Source of the DNA: Oscheius dolichura
Taxonomy: Eukaryota > Nematoda > Chromadorea > Rhabditida > Rhabditidae
Direction of reading: 5' to 3'
NCBI GenBank assembly: GCA_932521035.1
Contig: OW051495.1
Location: 6,696,001-6,760,000, forward strand
Length of the DNA: 64,000 nt
Part shown: positions 11,511 to 24,400 of the stretch, in pieces
Position numbering within the stretch: position 1 is the first letter of the stretch
Layout: each line of letters opens with the position of its first letter
Notes under the pieces: model-generated
The model's input: the letters and a program-made list of their open reading frames with translations, nothing else
Databases searched by the model: none
What the model was told of the DNA's origin: nothing
Translations under genes and position numbers: made by a program

Positions 11511-12343
11511 GGAGGAGGTAGATAATATCACAATGACATTTATGGAAGCGTTTGAGAGGAGTTTAGAGTCGGGTGACTGAAATAAACAGTGTATTCAAAG
11601 AAGAGAGCGGAAAAAGTTTGAAGAAGGCAACGACAAAGTAGGAAACCTCACAACTATTTGACTGCTTCTTCTACTATTTCTTGCTACCGTTTCTTTTCAA
11701 CAAAAACAAAGAACGCAAATAGTAAAGTGCTGCTCTTATTCTATGTTTTATAAACTGAAGTAAGGAAAGCAAATTTTGCCAACAGAAAGCTCTCCATGAG
11801 TCTAAATAAACTGAAAGCGAACAAATAAAGAGTTGCTTATCGCCTTGTGGCCTCTCGAGTCACTGGGACAACAATGGCGTGGTCAGACAGAACTGAAGAG
11901 GCGATAGAAACGACTTCCCAACTGATTCACAAATCTGGCTCATTGCCAATTCTCAACGCGGCGCATGCTCCAATCGCAATTGTTGCGACGCGGACGCCTT
12001 ATTCGAAATATTCTGTCCTTTTTCCCAATTTCCCTCTGTTGTTTTCCACTTTTGCTTTCGCCTAGTACAAAATAATCTAATTGTCGCTGTCTTGTAGAAG
12101 TTATGAATAACATACGTTGGCAAAGCAATAGATGAAAGTGGGGTAGAATTAGAAAAGACAAGCGAATTGTTTGAATTATATAATTTTCGTTTGCTATTGC
12201 TGCTGTTTTGCGAACACCTAGTCAGAGTTTGGCTTTGAGCTTTTGCTTTGAGCTCCTTCTCGTTCATTTTAACCTTCCTTGTATCTATCAACTTCTAAAT
12301 AATTCTTGGTGGTTTTTTTCGCTGTTAAAATTATGCATTTCAG
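11511..12343. other. Divergent intergenic region between SNX13 and SmD3
   Basis: AT-rich 0.8 kb between two divergently transcribed genes. No convincing exon was found; the short frames on both strands lack family motifs. It probably holds both promoters. TTATGCATTTCAG at its right end is the acceptor that abuts the SmD3 start codon. Confidence 0.55.
12341..12343 (+). promoter_or_regulatory. Splice acceptor abutting the SmD3 start codon
   Basis: TTATGCATTTCAG ends immediately before the ATG at 12344; it is a candidate SL trans-splice site or the end of a 5'UTR intron. Confidence 0.55.
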
Positions 12344-12927
12344 ATGACTTCTGTAGGAGTCCCTATTAAGATCCTCCACGAGGCTGAAGGACACATTGTC
12401 ACATTAGAAACTGTCACAGGTTGGCATTTTCCCGTTTTTTGTTAAATTTTATTTGCAAACTTATAGGCGAAGTTTATCGCGGAAAACTAATTGAAGCTGA
12501 AGATAATATGAACACTCAAATGGCCGAATGCACCGTTACTTTCAGGGATGGAAGAACTCATCAACTTGACAATGTTTTTATTCGAGGAAATAAGGTTTGT
12601 AATTTTTATTCTGCTGAAAAGATTCTATTTTGAGGCTGTTTATAAATTTTCTTCTCATAGTTCTAGCGAAAATTTGCTATTTTCAGATCAGATTCATGAT
12701 TTTGCCCGACATGTTGAAAAATGCCCCTATGTTCAAAAATATTGGTCGTGCTCAAAAAGGTGCCATTGGAATGGGACTCGGTGATGGCCGTGGACGTGGT
12801 CGCGGAACTGCTTTCAAGAGGTTGGTATTATATTTTTTTAAATTACACCATTTTTTCCAGAGGACCATCATCGTCGCGTGGAGGCCCACGAGGAATGACC
12901 AGGCCCGGAGGACCATACCGCGGTTAA
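12344..12927 (+). CDS. snrpd3: Small nuclear ribonucleoprotein Sm D3
   Basis: Core Sm-ring protein of U1, U2, U4 and U5 snRNPs. Four exons in frame: 12344-12419, 12467-12594, 12687-12820 and 12861-12927 (134 residues; human SmD3 is 126). The N-terminus reads [20 protein letters not shown], followed by Sm motif 1 with GEVYRGKL and NMNTQM, Sm motif 2 with [20 protein letters not shown], and an RG-rich tail (GRGRGRG, then SSSRGGPRG) of the type that is dimethylated and bound by SMN. C. elegans snr-1 is the equivalent. Everything expected is present and the call is firm. Confidence 0.97.
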
Positions 12928-13685
12928 CCGGTGTAACGATATCCATCTCGATTCGGTTTAATATTTTTATATTATTGACGGTTCCTTTTTGTAACTTGCG
13001 ATCTCTTCATCCAAGTTGTTATACATTGTTGATTTTTAGTAAATTATCCCTCTTCTCATTTGTTGTGTTCTTATTATGCTCGATCAGAAGGGCAGCTGAT
13101 AAAAACGATGTTTCAGAAAAGATGCAATAGTAAAATTATATCTACGCAGGAATAAGGCGTCAAAGCTAAAGATGGTTTAGTTCCGGTAAAAAAACGGTAT
13201 TCGGCCCCGTATGGCATGTCTACGGGGGTGTTCCGCTTCTAAGACGGCACTCGATTTAGTCGTAGGATAAGAAAGCCAGATCACCTAGCCGATAGTCAAC
13301 GGTTCGAGTCGTGCGTAACAACGCATACCCTCTCCTCCATAAATGACATCTGACTGTTATCAGACGTCCGTTCACTACTCTCTAATATATCTCATTACTC
13401 TTTATATTGTCTATTTTGTTTTTATATTCAATACTCGACCGTTTACTACTACCGACACAGTAGGTTTTCATAAACTTTCATGGTGTAAGAATTGCACCAG
13501 TTAGGTTTTTTTTCTAAAAAAGAATTTACCTGATACGGGATAGAATTTAGTTGAATTTGCTCAGATTTGGTAACGAGATACCGTCGAAAACACGGATCTA
13601 GATCAGGGTCAACCCAAAAATCAACCTTCAGACTATTTCTCACCTACGATCTAGTCATGACTGTATAGTAGACAGTATCAGCGAT
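12928..13685. other. Intergenic stretch between SmD3 and the FkbM gene
   Basis: AT-rich 3' flank of SmD3, then 13150-13330, which is more GC-rich and carries pieces resembling tRNA internal promoter boxes (TGGTTTAGT near 13173 and GGTTCGAGTC near 13300) without a foldable cloverleaf. No coding exon was recognised, though a 5' exon of the methyltransferase gene could lie here. Confidence 0.45.
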
Positions 13686-14661
13686 ATGGAGGAAATTGAA
13701 TTGTGGCTGAAATTCCCAGGGATTGTAAACAGCTGCTCCAAACTGAGATTACTCGATCTCAAGGGATACGCCAACTTGGACGAGATAAAATATCATGTTT
13801 TACGGAAGGATAAGGTGAGTTTATTACAACGAAAAGAGAAGGGTAAGATATAGGACGACGATTGTACTGTGATATCTCTCGGAATTGGTAGAGATGTGGG
13901 AGTTGAATTGCAATTGAAGAAAGACGAGCCCGGATGTAAATTTTTTGGAGCTGATCCTGTTGAAGAGACGAATAGTAGGATTTATGCAAAGGTATGGATA
14001 AATGAAGAGAAATAGAGGAGACCTTTGCAGTTCGGAACATTTTATCACACCGCCGTTGGTGCCCATAACGGCACATCCAATGCCCAACTTCTCGACACCA
14101 AGTGTTTGTATTTTCTAGCTTTTTGATGTTCTCTACTTATTTTTTCTTTGTAATTATTTCAACAAAAACAATATTTACAGCTTGGAACTACAAGAATCAT
14201 ACGGTGCAATATCGTAATTTCTACGCCTTCCTTCAAAGCGACGTCAAACAATCTGTATTACTGTCTTCTCTATTCTATCGAGTACAACAACTTCTAGACA
14301 ATAGACCAGCTGATGATTGACATCGAGTATGCCGAGTACGACCTCTTCCCCTTCCTCCTCCTCGCCAACCGCCCCGAGGACATGGTCATTTGCCAGGTTC
14401 TCTCCCTTCCGCCGCTTCCCTTTCATAAAAACATCAGATCAACATCGAAGTTCACATCGGCCCGCCCAAGAGACGACTGGAGTTCTTCAATTTTATTAAT
14501 CAACTCCTGGATGAGGCGGAATTCGTCCCATTGAGGGCGGCGACAATGCTCGGACACATAAGGCGAGTCGAGAGAGGGAAATAAAAGAAAGGATGTTTAG
14601 ATTGTACCTGTTGAATATGTCAAACGAGACGTGTAGACAGAAATACATCGACAGAGACTAG
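13686..14661 (+). CDS. FkbM-family methyltransferase, nematode type
   Basis: SAM-dependent methyltransferase of the FkbM/Methyltransf_21 family found in many copies in nematodes; its substrate is unknown. Exons in frame: 13686-13814, 13854-13991, 14031-14103, 14181-14254, 14298-14396, 14438-14562 and 14601-14661 (232 residues). Landmarks are CSKLRLLDLKGY, the SAM-binding CTVISLGIG, FFGADPVEETNS, FGTFYHTAVGAHNGT, TIDQLMIDIEYAEYDLF, CQINIEVHIGPP and a C-terminal LLNMSNETCRQKYI. The last intron has a GC donor (AG|GCGAGT...TTTAG); ignoring it would end the protein at a TAA before the conserved tail. Worm relatives are usually longer at the N-terminus, so an upstream exon may be missing. It converges with the DUF229 locus. 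Confidence 0.85.
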
Positions 14662-14739
14662 ACCAGGCAATAAGAGAGATGTCTGTATATTTATTTCGAC
14701 TGATAATTCTATTGTGTTTTCCATCGTTACTGTCACATG

Positions 14740-17332
14740 AAGTTATACCTTCTCGTTCTCCCCCCGGGGCACAGTGTGCCCTGTCCCCGTATCTGTCCTC
14801 CCGATCCACGCAGCCTGCAGAGAAAATGCCCGTCGGGGAGCGGTGTACCACAGCCTGAAAATGATTTATCGAGTTGAATAAAGTGACAGGGCATTCAAAT
14901 CATTCAGTAGGAAGTAGAAAAGATTGAGGGGAAACCCTGCAGAACGTTCTATGGTCTGGGGAGATGTAAACCAGAGATAATCCGGCTCTGCTCCAGACCA
15001 AAAGCGCTGCTCCGCCCCTCCCAAGAGATCTCGGTCGTTTTGGCCACATTTCTGCACATCCCGGGAACAAGTCTGACCAGATTGGGCACAAAACAGCATA
15101 GCTGAGCACATAAACGCACGGGGCATCACATCTATCAGCACTGGCCGGCCACAAAATAACACGGGCGGGCACAAGCCGACACATCCTTCGCTTAACCTGA
15201 ATTGTGCTCGAGGATACGGCCACTTCACCCCCACGACGACCGAATAGACACCCGTCTCGGCCACCGGGTAGTAGCCAGATATCCTGGTCACCTGCAATAC
15301 TCTCGATTGTCATACTGTAACAGTCCCACATTCGAAAATGTTTAGAGATTGCACTTGACGGCGGCATTTGTCTGGTTCAGGAGGCCATTCACGTGGGTTA
15401 TGACGGCCCGACCCACTTCCACGGCTTCCGGCGAGGTTCTGAAAGGTCAGAAAGATCTCAAAATAATCAGAAGACAAACTTGGAGACGTGTTCCATTTGA
15501 TAGTCACAGATACAGTAGGGGAAGGGGATCGGCAGGGTCCTACAGTTCCTGTCCTGGGAGTCCCCCTTCTCGTTCTTGTCGCTGACGTAGGTCAGATTAT
15601 CCGGCCCGGTGATTGGCAGATACTGAAGTATCCAATAGAAGAGAGGCTAGAGAAGACGAACCAGGAGGACGGCCCTCGTGTCATAGTGTGTCTGCAGTTT
15701 CTTCGCGTTCTCCCTCATTATGCTCGGCATCTCAGTGTCTCTCTGTCAATTCTTTTGGAATGGAGATCGAGAGGAGGAGATTATTCACGTCCAGAGCACC
15801 GACTTTCGTCCTTGTCACCTGAATATAGTCTATTATTTAAAAGGGAAAGTCGTCTCCTACCGTCCCGAACCTCAGTCCATGGTCTCCCATCAACACAACG
15901 AAACTATTGTCCAGCTGATGCCGTCTCCTTGTTGTCAATGAGGAACTAATAAAGGTCAGTGTCCAGTCTGACCGAGCTGCTCTCGCTGTCGTGGCTTAGA
16001 AGACTGGTCCAGAGCCAAGCAAACTTCGGTCTGTCTGAAGTACACATCTCTCTAGCTCAAATGCTTCTTACTTTTATAGGCGGCTATGAACTATCCCAGA
16101 TACTTCAGCAGGTCTCTGTGTTGGTAGATGCAGTTCTTCTTTACTTGGAATGGTCTAAAACATGTCTCAGAAGGACCCAATGGAAGGGAACAATAGGCCG
16201 ATAAACGAACTGCATAAGATGGTCTGTCGGCTGCTTGTCAAACCCGAAGCACTTCAGCCAGTTCAAGACTCCCTTTGCCCAGTCGTCAGCCCAAAATGTC
16301 TGAAAACCCAAGGAGCGGACTATCCCAAACATACAGTATACCCTTGTGAATTGAAGTCTTTAAAAATGGAAGTGTAGTTCTCCATGAAGGTGTCACAAGA
16401 CCCCTGCCAGCTGAGATCCGGCTCGACTGACTTCTGTCCGAAGGGCGCCTTCTCTATCGTCTCTATTTGTTTACCTAGAAATTTCAATTATCCAAAAAAG
16501 GGAGGAGACAACTACCGAACCAGAGGGCTATTTCATTCGGTCAACTGTGTTTCCCGACCTTGTTGACGTAGGGAAATGTCACGGTTTCCAGAGACTTTTC
16601 CAGGAATCTCATCGTCTTCGGGATGCTTCTGAATGAGAGATAGAGGGACCCGAAGAGAGGCAACCTCTCTGCTTAGCTCATCGCCATCGAGTCGACCAGG
16701 ATGACGAAGACACTGTAGCTGGAGAAATTTGACTCGGGGATCTTCTTCTCCGGGCTAAACTCTATCTAAAAATAAATAAAAAGGGCCTACACTGAGACGA
16801 TTTGAGTATGCACCATAGCGTAAGACGGTTTCGTTGTCAGTTTCCAGAAACGCTTCGAGCAGCGGGCCTCGACCACGTCGCAGTCAAAGATCGCGTTGAT
16901 CTCTTTGAAGGAGCCGACGATATTTACCTGATCCGTTTTTCGGGTGATACACCTGTAATCGTTGCACTGTCCTACCAATAAGAACGAGGTGAACCTGCCG
17001 ACATAGTCATAATTCCCGTCTGTCGAGACGATCCTCTCCTTATCTAATTTGCTCAGCATTTTAAACTCCGTGTTGCATTTGTTCCATTCTCCCAATCGAG
17101 GTTCAAGTCACTGGAATTCTCTTCTTTATAGAGAAAAGAAGCCACCTACCCGGAGGATCTTCTTATCCCAGGGATCAAACTGTGGGAGGTGGCATTGTTC
17201 CAGGACATGTCTCTTGACTGCCGGTGTCTGGTGGGAAGGCAGGGTACTGTAGTCCACGTAGAAGATTAGCACGAAGATGGAGAGGGAAAGACATCCTGTC
17301 ACGAGGAGAACAGTGGGCAGTTTCGGGATCAT
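14740..17332 (-). pseudogene. DUF229 sulfatase-like gene, probably a pseudogene
   Basis: Nematode-expanded DUF229 family: type II membrane anchor plus an alkaline-phosphatase/sulfatase-like ectodomain of unknown substrate. From the ATG at 17332: a hydrophobic anchor, HLPQFDPWDKKIL, FSSYSVFVILVDSMAMS, RSIPKTMRFLEKS, FPYVNKVG, KQPTDHLMQFVYRP, LDNSFVVLMGDHGLRFGT, LQTHYDTRAVLL, IPFPYCICDY, and a C-terminal YGDRAHC near 14790. In-frame stops fall inside conserved blocks: TAA at 16673-16675, TGA at 16541-16543 replacing Arg of the NSRPN motif, and TAA at 15342-15344. A frame change lies near 15730, and the first exon junction could not be joined in frame. The stops fit C-to-T changes of CAA or CGA codons. 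The conserved remainder implies recent decay; a heterozygous null or sequencing errors are alternatives. Confidence 0.75.
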
Positions 17333-18375
17333 TTGACGGAGAAACAATACGGATGGTTGAATGGGAATGACTTGCTTTCTAGACAGCCAGCTGACCACCT
17401 GGTTCTACATGTTTCTTCGGTTGGAAACTGTTTTAAACTGGCCAGACAAAATGTAGAATATTGCAGCTTGCGGAGCGTGCCAGAAGAGCCTTGTCACCTG
17501 GCAGATACCTGGGCTCAATGTTTCGACAGCCCCTCATTGGATATGTCTTCTTGTAGCCTCCACTCTCCGCTATAAAATAATCTTCGTATCAATTGAATAT
17601 GTTGTTATTTGACTGCTCTAGCCCTATCAACGGCAAAACGGAATAATGCTCTTGTAGTGCCCGCAATAATGTCATGTTTGGACCCTTCCGGGACATGTCC
17701 TCATCCTTTCAGTACTCACAACTCATCAGTGTCTGTTTAGTACTCAAAAACGACGGCATATAGATCCTCCGGTTTTTTTTTCAATAGAATCAAGAATTGA
17801 CAAGTTCTTTAGACTCGGAGAGTCATAAACCGTTTTCGTTCCCTTGTGAGAATTGACTAGTGATCGAATTACCAGGTGACCCGTGGGAGAGTAGTGATGC
17901 CGGCTGGCCCAGTCACCAATTACCCGTCCTCGCCCTCTGCCCCTAGTCTGTCTATCAAAATCCGTCGCCCGATCAATTCACAGAAGAGTCACAGCTGATC
18001 CCCCGTCCTCCCTGGCCATCCTCCCCTGGCCATCCTCCCCGGTTCCCCCATAATTGCTTCCCCCCTCATTCCGGTTGCTTCTATTTGAGGTAGTCTTTTG
18101 TGGCTAATTTCTGAGCTGCTCTCCTCCTCATCCCTCGTCCAAACAACTGACCGCTCCCTCCGCTTCTTTCTCCTTTTTAGCCCCTCCCTAGCTGTCCCCC
18201 ATCCTCCTCGTCCTTCCTACCTGTTATAGTTCGAGACAGCTAATATATCTGACATTGTCCTTGATCAGCGCCATGTCACCGCAATCTATCTTTTCCGCAC
18301 GGCCTCTCCTTTGGGTAATGACTCTCGCTGGGTAATGACCAAAATTCCCGTGTGAGGATGAACTTTAGATGCTCT

Positions 18376-18413
18376 TTTCGGCTGTGTTGTGCCCTTTAAA
18401 AACACAGCCGAAA
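18376..18413. repeat. Perfect inverted repeat, 13-bp arms, 12-nt loop
   Basis: TTTCGGCTGTGTT at 18376-18388 is matched exactly by AACACAGCCGAAA at 18401-18413, with the loop GTGCCCTTTAAA between. It stands alone in non-coding DNA; no open frame or gene end lies beside it. Confidence 0.85.
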
Positions 18414-21400
18414 CATAAATATATCGAAGGGGAGAGGGACAAAACAGGCGAGATACGAGGTGGGCCGTGGCCTTTTTCTAATGTAAAGGTAATAGAGCGT
18501 ATAATACGGCGCTAGTTCCGCTCCGTTACTCTACACCCCCGATTTGTAGTCTTACCTCCATCCTCCTCCCTTCGTATCCCTCTTGTCCCCCATAAAATCA
18601 GTCGAATTTGACCGGCGGATTGATTCCTGGTTGGGGAGGGTGTCTCTGTCGCGTGCACTCTCCCGCTTATGTCTAGTTGCGCAGTTTTTAAACTCTTTAT
18701 GCTGATTTCTTCCGTCATCACCAGTAGAGGAAACTGCATAAAAAGGATGGTGTCCAGAGAAGAAGAGGACACTCTTAGCACTCTCGGGCTTGTTTCATCT
18801 CTTTCCCGTGTCTTCCCCGAGCCAGCTGTTTGTTGTGAATAAGGAGGCGCGTTTCCCCCGCTTGGAATTCGCTATGTTTCTCTTTTTTATACCTCTTGAG
18901 GCCCCGAGGAAACCCCCGCCCTCCTTCTTGAGACGCCTGCCCAGGAATTGATAAACTGGTTATCCTCTGCTCTCCCTGCACTTGATGAAAATAGTCAAAT
19001 TTTTCCTGGAAATTAGAGGAGACGAGTGTGTGATGTTCATACTGTTTCGACAAAGTGTTAAACAGAACCCGTTTTGATCGTGGTCTTCTTTTAAAAACCG
19101 CTGGGCTTTGAGCTCACTCCGGCGGGGGACAACTGCCCGAACTACAGTCTAACTGCAGTCATTCTGGCCTGACATTCCTATCCACCCCACTCCATCTCTT
19201 TCTATTCTTTTGTATCAAAAAAGACAGCTTGATCATTGAAATGGATACAATCAGTTGGAGAAACATTCGAATTTGCCTAACCCGGCGATTATGCACGACT
19301 ACGTACGTGTGTACTCGGCACCTAGAAAACTCCGAATCCCCTGGTGAAAGTTATGCCGTAAATCCCCTAATTCCACCGGGTTCAGCCGGGTGTCTATTTT
19401 TGTCGACTCTCTCCTCTCCCCTCCCAGTCAAGTGACTCTCTTGACCCTCTTCTTTTCGTCGGTCGAGGAGGTGTTCCTTTCCCGGGTTGGCCCGGCCATC
19501 ACGCGCCTTCTGTTTCAGTTACAACACGCATTTTGACGCACTTCTTGTTTTTACGCGGGGACACAAACTGGAATCAACGGGGCCGCAATTGACGTTCTCC
19601 CGGGTAGAGGGAGTTACTATTTGATGTGTCGTGTAGACATTTACGACAGGTACAATTGGCCATGTTCAGAGATGACTGACTGACTAGAGGGATATCATTA
19701 TTTGATCCGGATGGGCAGCGACAGAACGACCCGGGTTGTCCGGTTGCAACCAGGAACAGGGGGACAACCATTCCCTCCTCCTTTCTGGCTCATTACCCTG
19801 ACCAAAGAATTCAGATCGCCAATGAGTCAGGCACATTTTTGTGAGTGGAAACACGGTTACTAGCCATTTTCCCGGAAAGGCCGTCTGTCCCCCGTCACCT
19901 TTAGTTTTCGCGTCACTACTAGGGCCCAATTACGTATGTTGCTTTTATCACAATTGACAGGAGAAGAGACAGTTTCCAGTTTCCCTTTCATTAGTCATAG
20001 ACCGCAACCTTTATATACTTCCCGCTCTCGAACAATTCTCCCTTTTCCCCTCTGTCCTCTTCTTCCCCCTAGTCCCCCCGGTCTTGTTCCCAAACCCGTT
20101 TCCATTATTCATTTTTATATTCTATAATTTTAGCTCTCTTCCCATCATCTCGCGTGCTCTTACCTTATTCTAGGGGACCTTTTGTACCCGAAAGGGAGTT
20201 CAAAACGAGGAGCAGCTAAAATATCTTCTCTATAAAATAAAATGGGAGCAGAGGGACGCCCTCTGACGTCGTCGCTGGCTCTCTTGCTCCACTCAGGAGG
20301 GGGTGAACGGCCAGATCCGATTCTCCTTTTCCCAGCTCTCTTTAGCCAGTTGATTTCGATGTCTCCCCTGATAAATGGACTCAATAAGACACCCAGGCGG
20401 CTATATTGAAACCGTTCTCTCTCGACTGGGACAGGGTGCAGAAATAGGGTATGAGTCCTGTCGCACCCTGACAATAGCCGGGCCGATTCATTTCCAAACT
20501 GACTCAACCCCCTTTCTCTTCGACTGACCGTAGTATAAATCTCACCTTTCCCCCTCTCCCCTGTTTTGAGTAGTGGCCACCTACCGGGAAGTGTAGGTTG
20601 CCCCTGCCTAAAGGGTATGTTCTCTTCCGCTTCACGAGACCTCCTTGCCGGACTTTCGCCTCTTTTCGTCTCTTGTTTAGGGTCTGGATGACGAGAGTAG
20701 CTCATCAAAAACAACCCATTTTTTGGGGAGAAACCAGTCAGGTCATTACGTTGATTGTTTAACGGTTCTGATTACACACAGCCCCTTGGAGACATAAACA
20801 AGACCCGGCCCTATTCGTGGCCACATTTGGAGATTACCCTCTACCTGTCCTCTTCCCCTTGAGAGACTCCTCTAAATAAACCTAGAGGTTGTTTGCTCTA
20901 GCTGTCTATTCTTCTAGTACATTTACTGTAAGACAATCGAATGTCTCCTGTCCTTCTGGTGCACATCTCTCAGAACATGATATGTTCCCGTTATTTGCTA
21001 CGGCTTAAATTTGCCCTTTTCTTTGTGAGGGAGGCGTATATAAAATAGCCGTGAACACAAATCCTACGGGGGGAACAGGAGGGAGAAAGGCCTTCAGTTC
21101 AGACTGCTCCTTCTCCTCCCACCTTCTCCTCAAATTAAGCCCTGTTAATTCATCGGCCACCCTCTCGTCTCCCTGTCTTCTCCCTTCCCTGACCAAGAAA
21201 CCCTATTTTCTGTTCCGGGCCCCCAACAAATTGAATCTCCTGCTGCCGATGACAGCCTCTCATATGCTCTTCCCTTTTCTCTTTTTCAACTTTCCAAAAC
21301 CAGCTCCACTGCGCACGCACTATGTAAAATAAGTTCCGAGCCGATTTCCGACTGAATTTGAATAATTTCTCCCGGTATAATCTGCCGCCATTTGCGCACT

Positions 21401-24400
21401 GCGCTCTTTTTTTCCTTCTTTTTTTGCACAGGCCCCGCCCAGGTCATAAACGGGCTGTGGCGTCGCCTCGTTTGCAACAGGGGTTTAGAGACACCCTCAG
21501 GAGAGCTCTGCCCTCTCTCCTTTCCTCTTTTTTCCCACTCAATTAAACCCCTGATCACCCTAGAAAGAGAGAGACTTGCCCCCCTCCGCGCCGGCGTTCT
21601 CTTCGGGGCATGACTCTTCCGCCTCCTCTTCCACTTACCCTTTCTAGGGCCTCTGAGTATTTTTCGAGTTGTGTCTTCGCTGTTTCACTCTCTTCTCTCT
21701 TTGTGGTCGGTTCGTTGAGGGTACTCCCTTCCCTCGGCTGTCCAAGGGGAGTTCCAGTAAAAGGGGTCCTCCTCTCCACTCATAATTTGTCCCGGAAGTG
21801 TTCCCCCACGTCGCCACGCAGTCGTCGTCCTTTCTTCCCCTTTCTTCCTCAATAGAAGCAACTTTTGACAGACGAAACCTGAAGCGGCCCTAATTAGGCG
21901 AGGGGACACCACACCATGCCACCCCACGAGGGGTCCATTCATTTTCTCTCCAAATTACACTTGAGAGGCAAAAGTGAATGTAATTAGAAAATTGATTTCA
22001 TTTGGAGTGCGTCTCCCACATCAGAAAACAATTGGGCAGAGGGGGCTGCCATCAATCGAGAGGGGCAGACGACATCTGGTTGGCCGTCTCCTGTGTGACC
22101 TACAACATTCACTCTTCGTCTCCCTGCCGGTGTAATGTTATGTTATGAATAGAAGGACACAAGAAAAAGAAAAAGGTTCCTGATATATTTAGCCCCCGAG
22201 TCATCCTCCCTGTTGTCTCTCTGTTACTGTGTACTGGGAAATGGGAGAGAGGGCTCAAAAAGTAAACCCGAGGCGGCTTATCTTCCGGCTTCTCGGCCTC
22301 TTTCGACAACTCATCCTCCCCTCCCTGTCCCCGCATTATCCCCATCCAGTCACCTCGGTTTTTGACCCGTCTCCTCGTCTTTTCTCTCCTCCCCGGAAAC
22401 AGCTCACCTCATCTCCCGAGAAGACGACGAGAGCAACGGCCAAGTTATGATTTAGTCCGATTAGGATACACATCGATCCTAAATCCATTCGGGATTAGCC
22501 GTGGCCCTTCTCTTCTCGTCTCCCCCGCTGCGTCTATGCCATCTCTGCCATTTTTGACCAATTCTGATCTTCCGAGTGGAATTGACCCGGCTTGGATTTC
22601 TCCTCCCTGAAGAGGGGGCCGTTCTCCCAATTGAGAGCAGGGTTCTCTTACAGGAAACGAGTCTGTTCCCTCTCCATAATTGAATCCCCCCAACTACAGT
22701 ACCTCCTGCCTCCCCGGAGTATTCAAATCTCCTAATCGTCTTACTCTTCCATAAAAAGGCCCCTCCCTGTCCAGTTCCCCGGTGCAAATTGTGGTCGATC
22801 GATGTCTTCCTTCCTTTGCGTAAGCGACAGTTAGCGCGTCGTACTTCGCGCGGTTCCATAACAGTGTAATGCGGTTTCTGCCGCAATGTTTGACCTCTCC
22901 CGCTTCCTTTTCTGCTGCTGCTGCCGTTGTCATTCGACCGAGAGCGAGAAAGACGGTCGTCAGTCGTTTTTTCTCCCATCAAAGTGAGGAAATCTCCCCT
23001 AATTGTTACCTATTCAATACAAGACACTTCCTCCCAATCAGCTGTGTTAACACCCCGCACTCTCGTCTACCGTATTTCCCCCTTATTCCCCATTAACTCT
23101 CCCTCTAACTCGACCACTGATTACGTCCATTACCTCTCCTCCTCCCCTGTCCTCCCTCCTCCAACTTGACAAAGTTCCTCCAAAGTTGCTCCCCCATTCC
23201 CACGCCGATCTTGTTCCATCGGAGGATTACATTTCCTCTGCGTATTTCCGACGTCCTCGAGCCTCTTCTCTCGAGGAGAGTCGAGTAAATTTCCGGGTTG
23301 ACATGACTATTATCCATTGAATAGGAGAGGATAAAAAAGTCCGTCTCCAATTTCCCCCAGAGTGTTGACCGAGAGAGCTAACCTGATTGGCTCATTAATT
23401 TCTTTCTTCAAACCCGTCATTTTTGATGCTCCTTCTGGGCATTGTTCTCTCCTCCTGTCTGCAGAGGAAAGAGAAGAGAAGGGGAGTAGAGGGATGACCA
23501 GAAGCCCGGGATAATCTCGAAACAAATCCATTTTCTAGATGAAAAGGACCGGAACTCGAGGTTGATCTCGGGTGTATCGCAGTCTATCCCGTCCCACCCT
23601 CCCTCACATTCTTCACAGTCAAAATAACAAGGTCCTAAAGCGAAGATCTCTTCCACGCAGAGTCGAACTGCGCTTTCCAAAAATTCTGGGAGCGAAGGAG
23701 TACGGAGGAATGGAGCCTCGAAGTTTCAGGGGATTACATAACGTTTTTTGAGCTAGCGAGGTGAAAGTAGTCTCATTCGATGACGTCTGCCGCCGTCTTC
23801 CGGCTGAATTTTTTTGGGAATTTTTGGAGCGTCACAGGGAGGAATCGACAGCACTTTACCAAAGTTAAGCCTGTCCCTATAAGCGGCCTGCTTCGGTCAG
23901 CCAATGGTTAAAAAATGGTTTCGCTTTTGGTTTGGTCAAAGTCTCGACCAAAACCAACGGAACGGGGGACGCGGAGCCTCCGCCAACACAAAACGGGGAC
24001 GTCGGCCCACCAAGGCGCCCCTTCACAAAAGAACTGGGCACTTCTAGTCCGGTAATGTAATTATGGCTGCGAACAGAGAATAACTAATTCTCGTGTAGAG
24101 GAAATACAGAGCGGACAGGTGCAGGCGAGGTGCCTTCTGGAAAGTACGAGGCCCCTCGGCTGGCCGGGGGAACGCGGCTTTTCGTCTTCCTTCGTTTTAG
24201 AGAAATTGCAGGGGCCGCACTTTTTGAGTTATGGGAGGACGTAGATCATTTCGACGGCCGAGTCAATCTCATTTTCGTCGTGTCCAAAGTTTAGACCTTT
24301 ACGGACCGGCGACCTAATATCTCCCTCTGCTCTCTCTCTTGGCTTATGGGCCGATTGGATTTTTTTGGCCCCATTTTGGCCGAAATTGAAGTTTCCTCGA

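Noticed and set aside
13160-13320. tRNA-like boxes (TGGTTTAGT... and GGTTCGAGTC)
   Set aside because: The T-stem implied by the B-box does not pair (only the innermost pair forms), no acceptor stem closes it, and the spacing to the A-box is wrong. At best a tRNA-derived relic.
16541-16543. TGA in the DUF229 gene as a selenocysteine codon
   Set aside because: It stands at a conserved Arg (NSRPN), not at a Cys, and other stops and a frame change occur in the same gene; decay explains all of them.
20160-20714. 184-codon minus-strand open frame
   Set aside because: Arg/Ser/Gly/Pro-rich product of pyrimidine-rich DNA, no domain, no splice partners.
22479-22982. 167-codon minus-strand open frame
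   Set aside because: Low-complexity basic product with several overlapping frames of similar length; explained by base composition.
23417-23680. EGF-like cysteine pattern (CEECEGGWDGIDC) in a minus-strand frame
   Set aside because: A single short match without the full six-cysteine spacing, no neighbouring exons and no signal peptide in a gene-free region.
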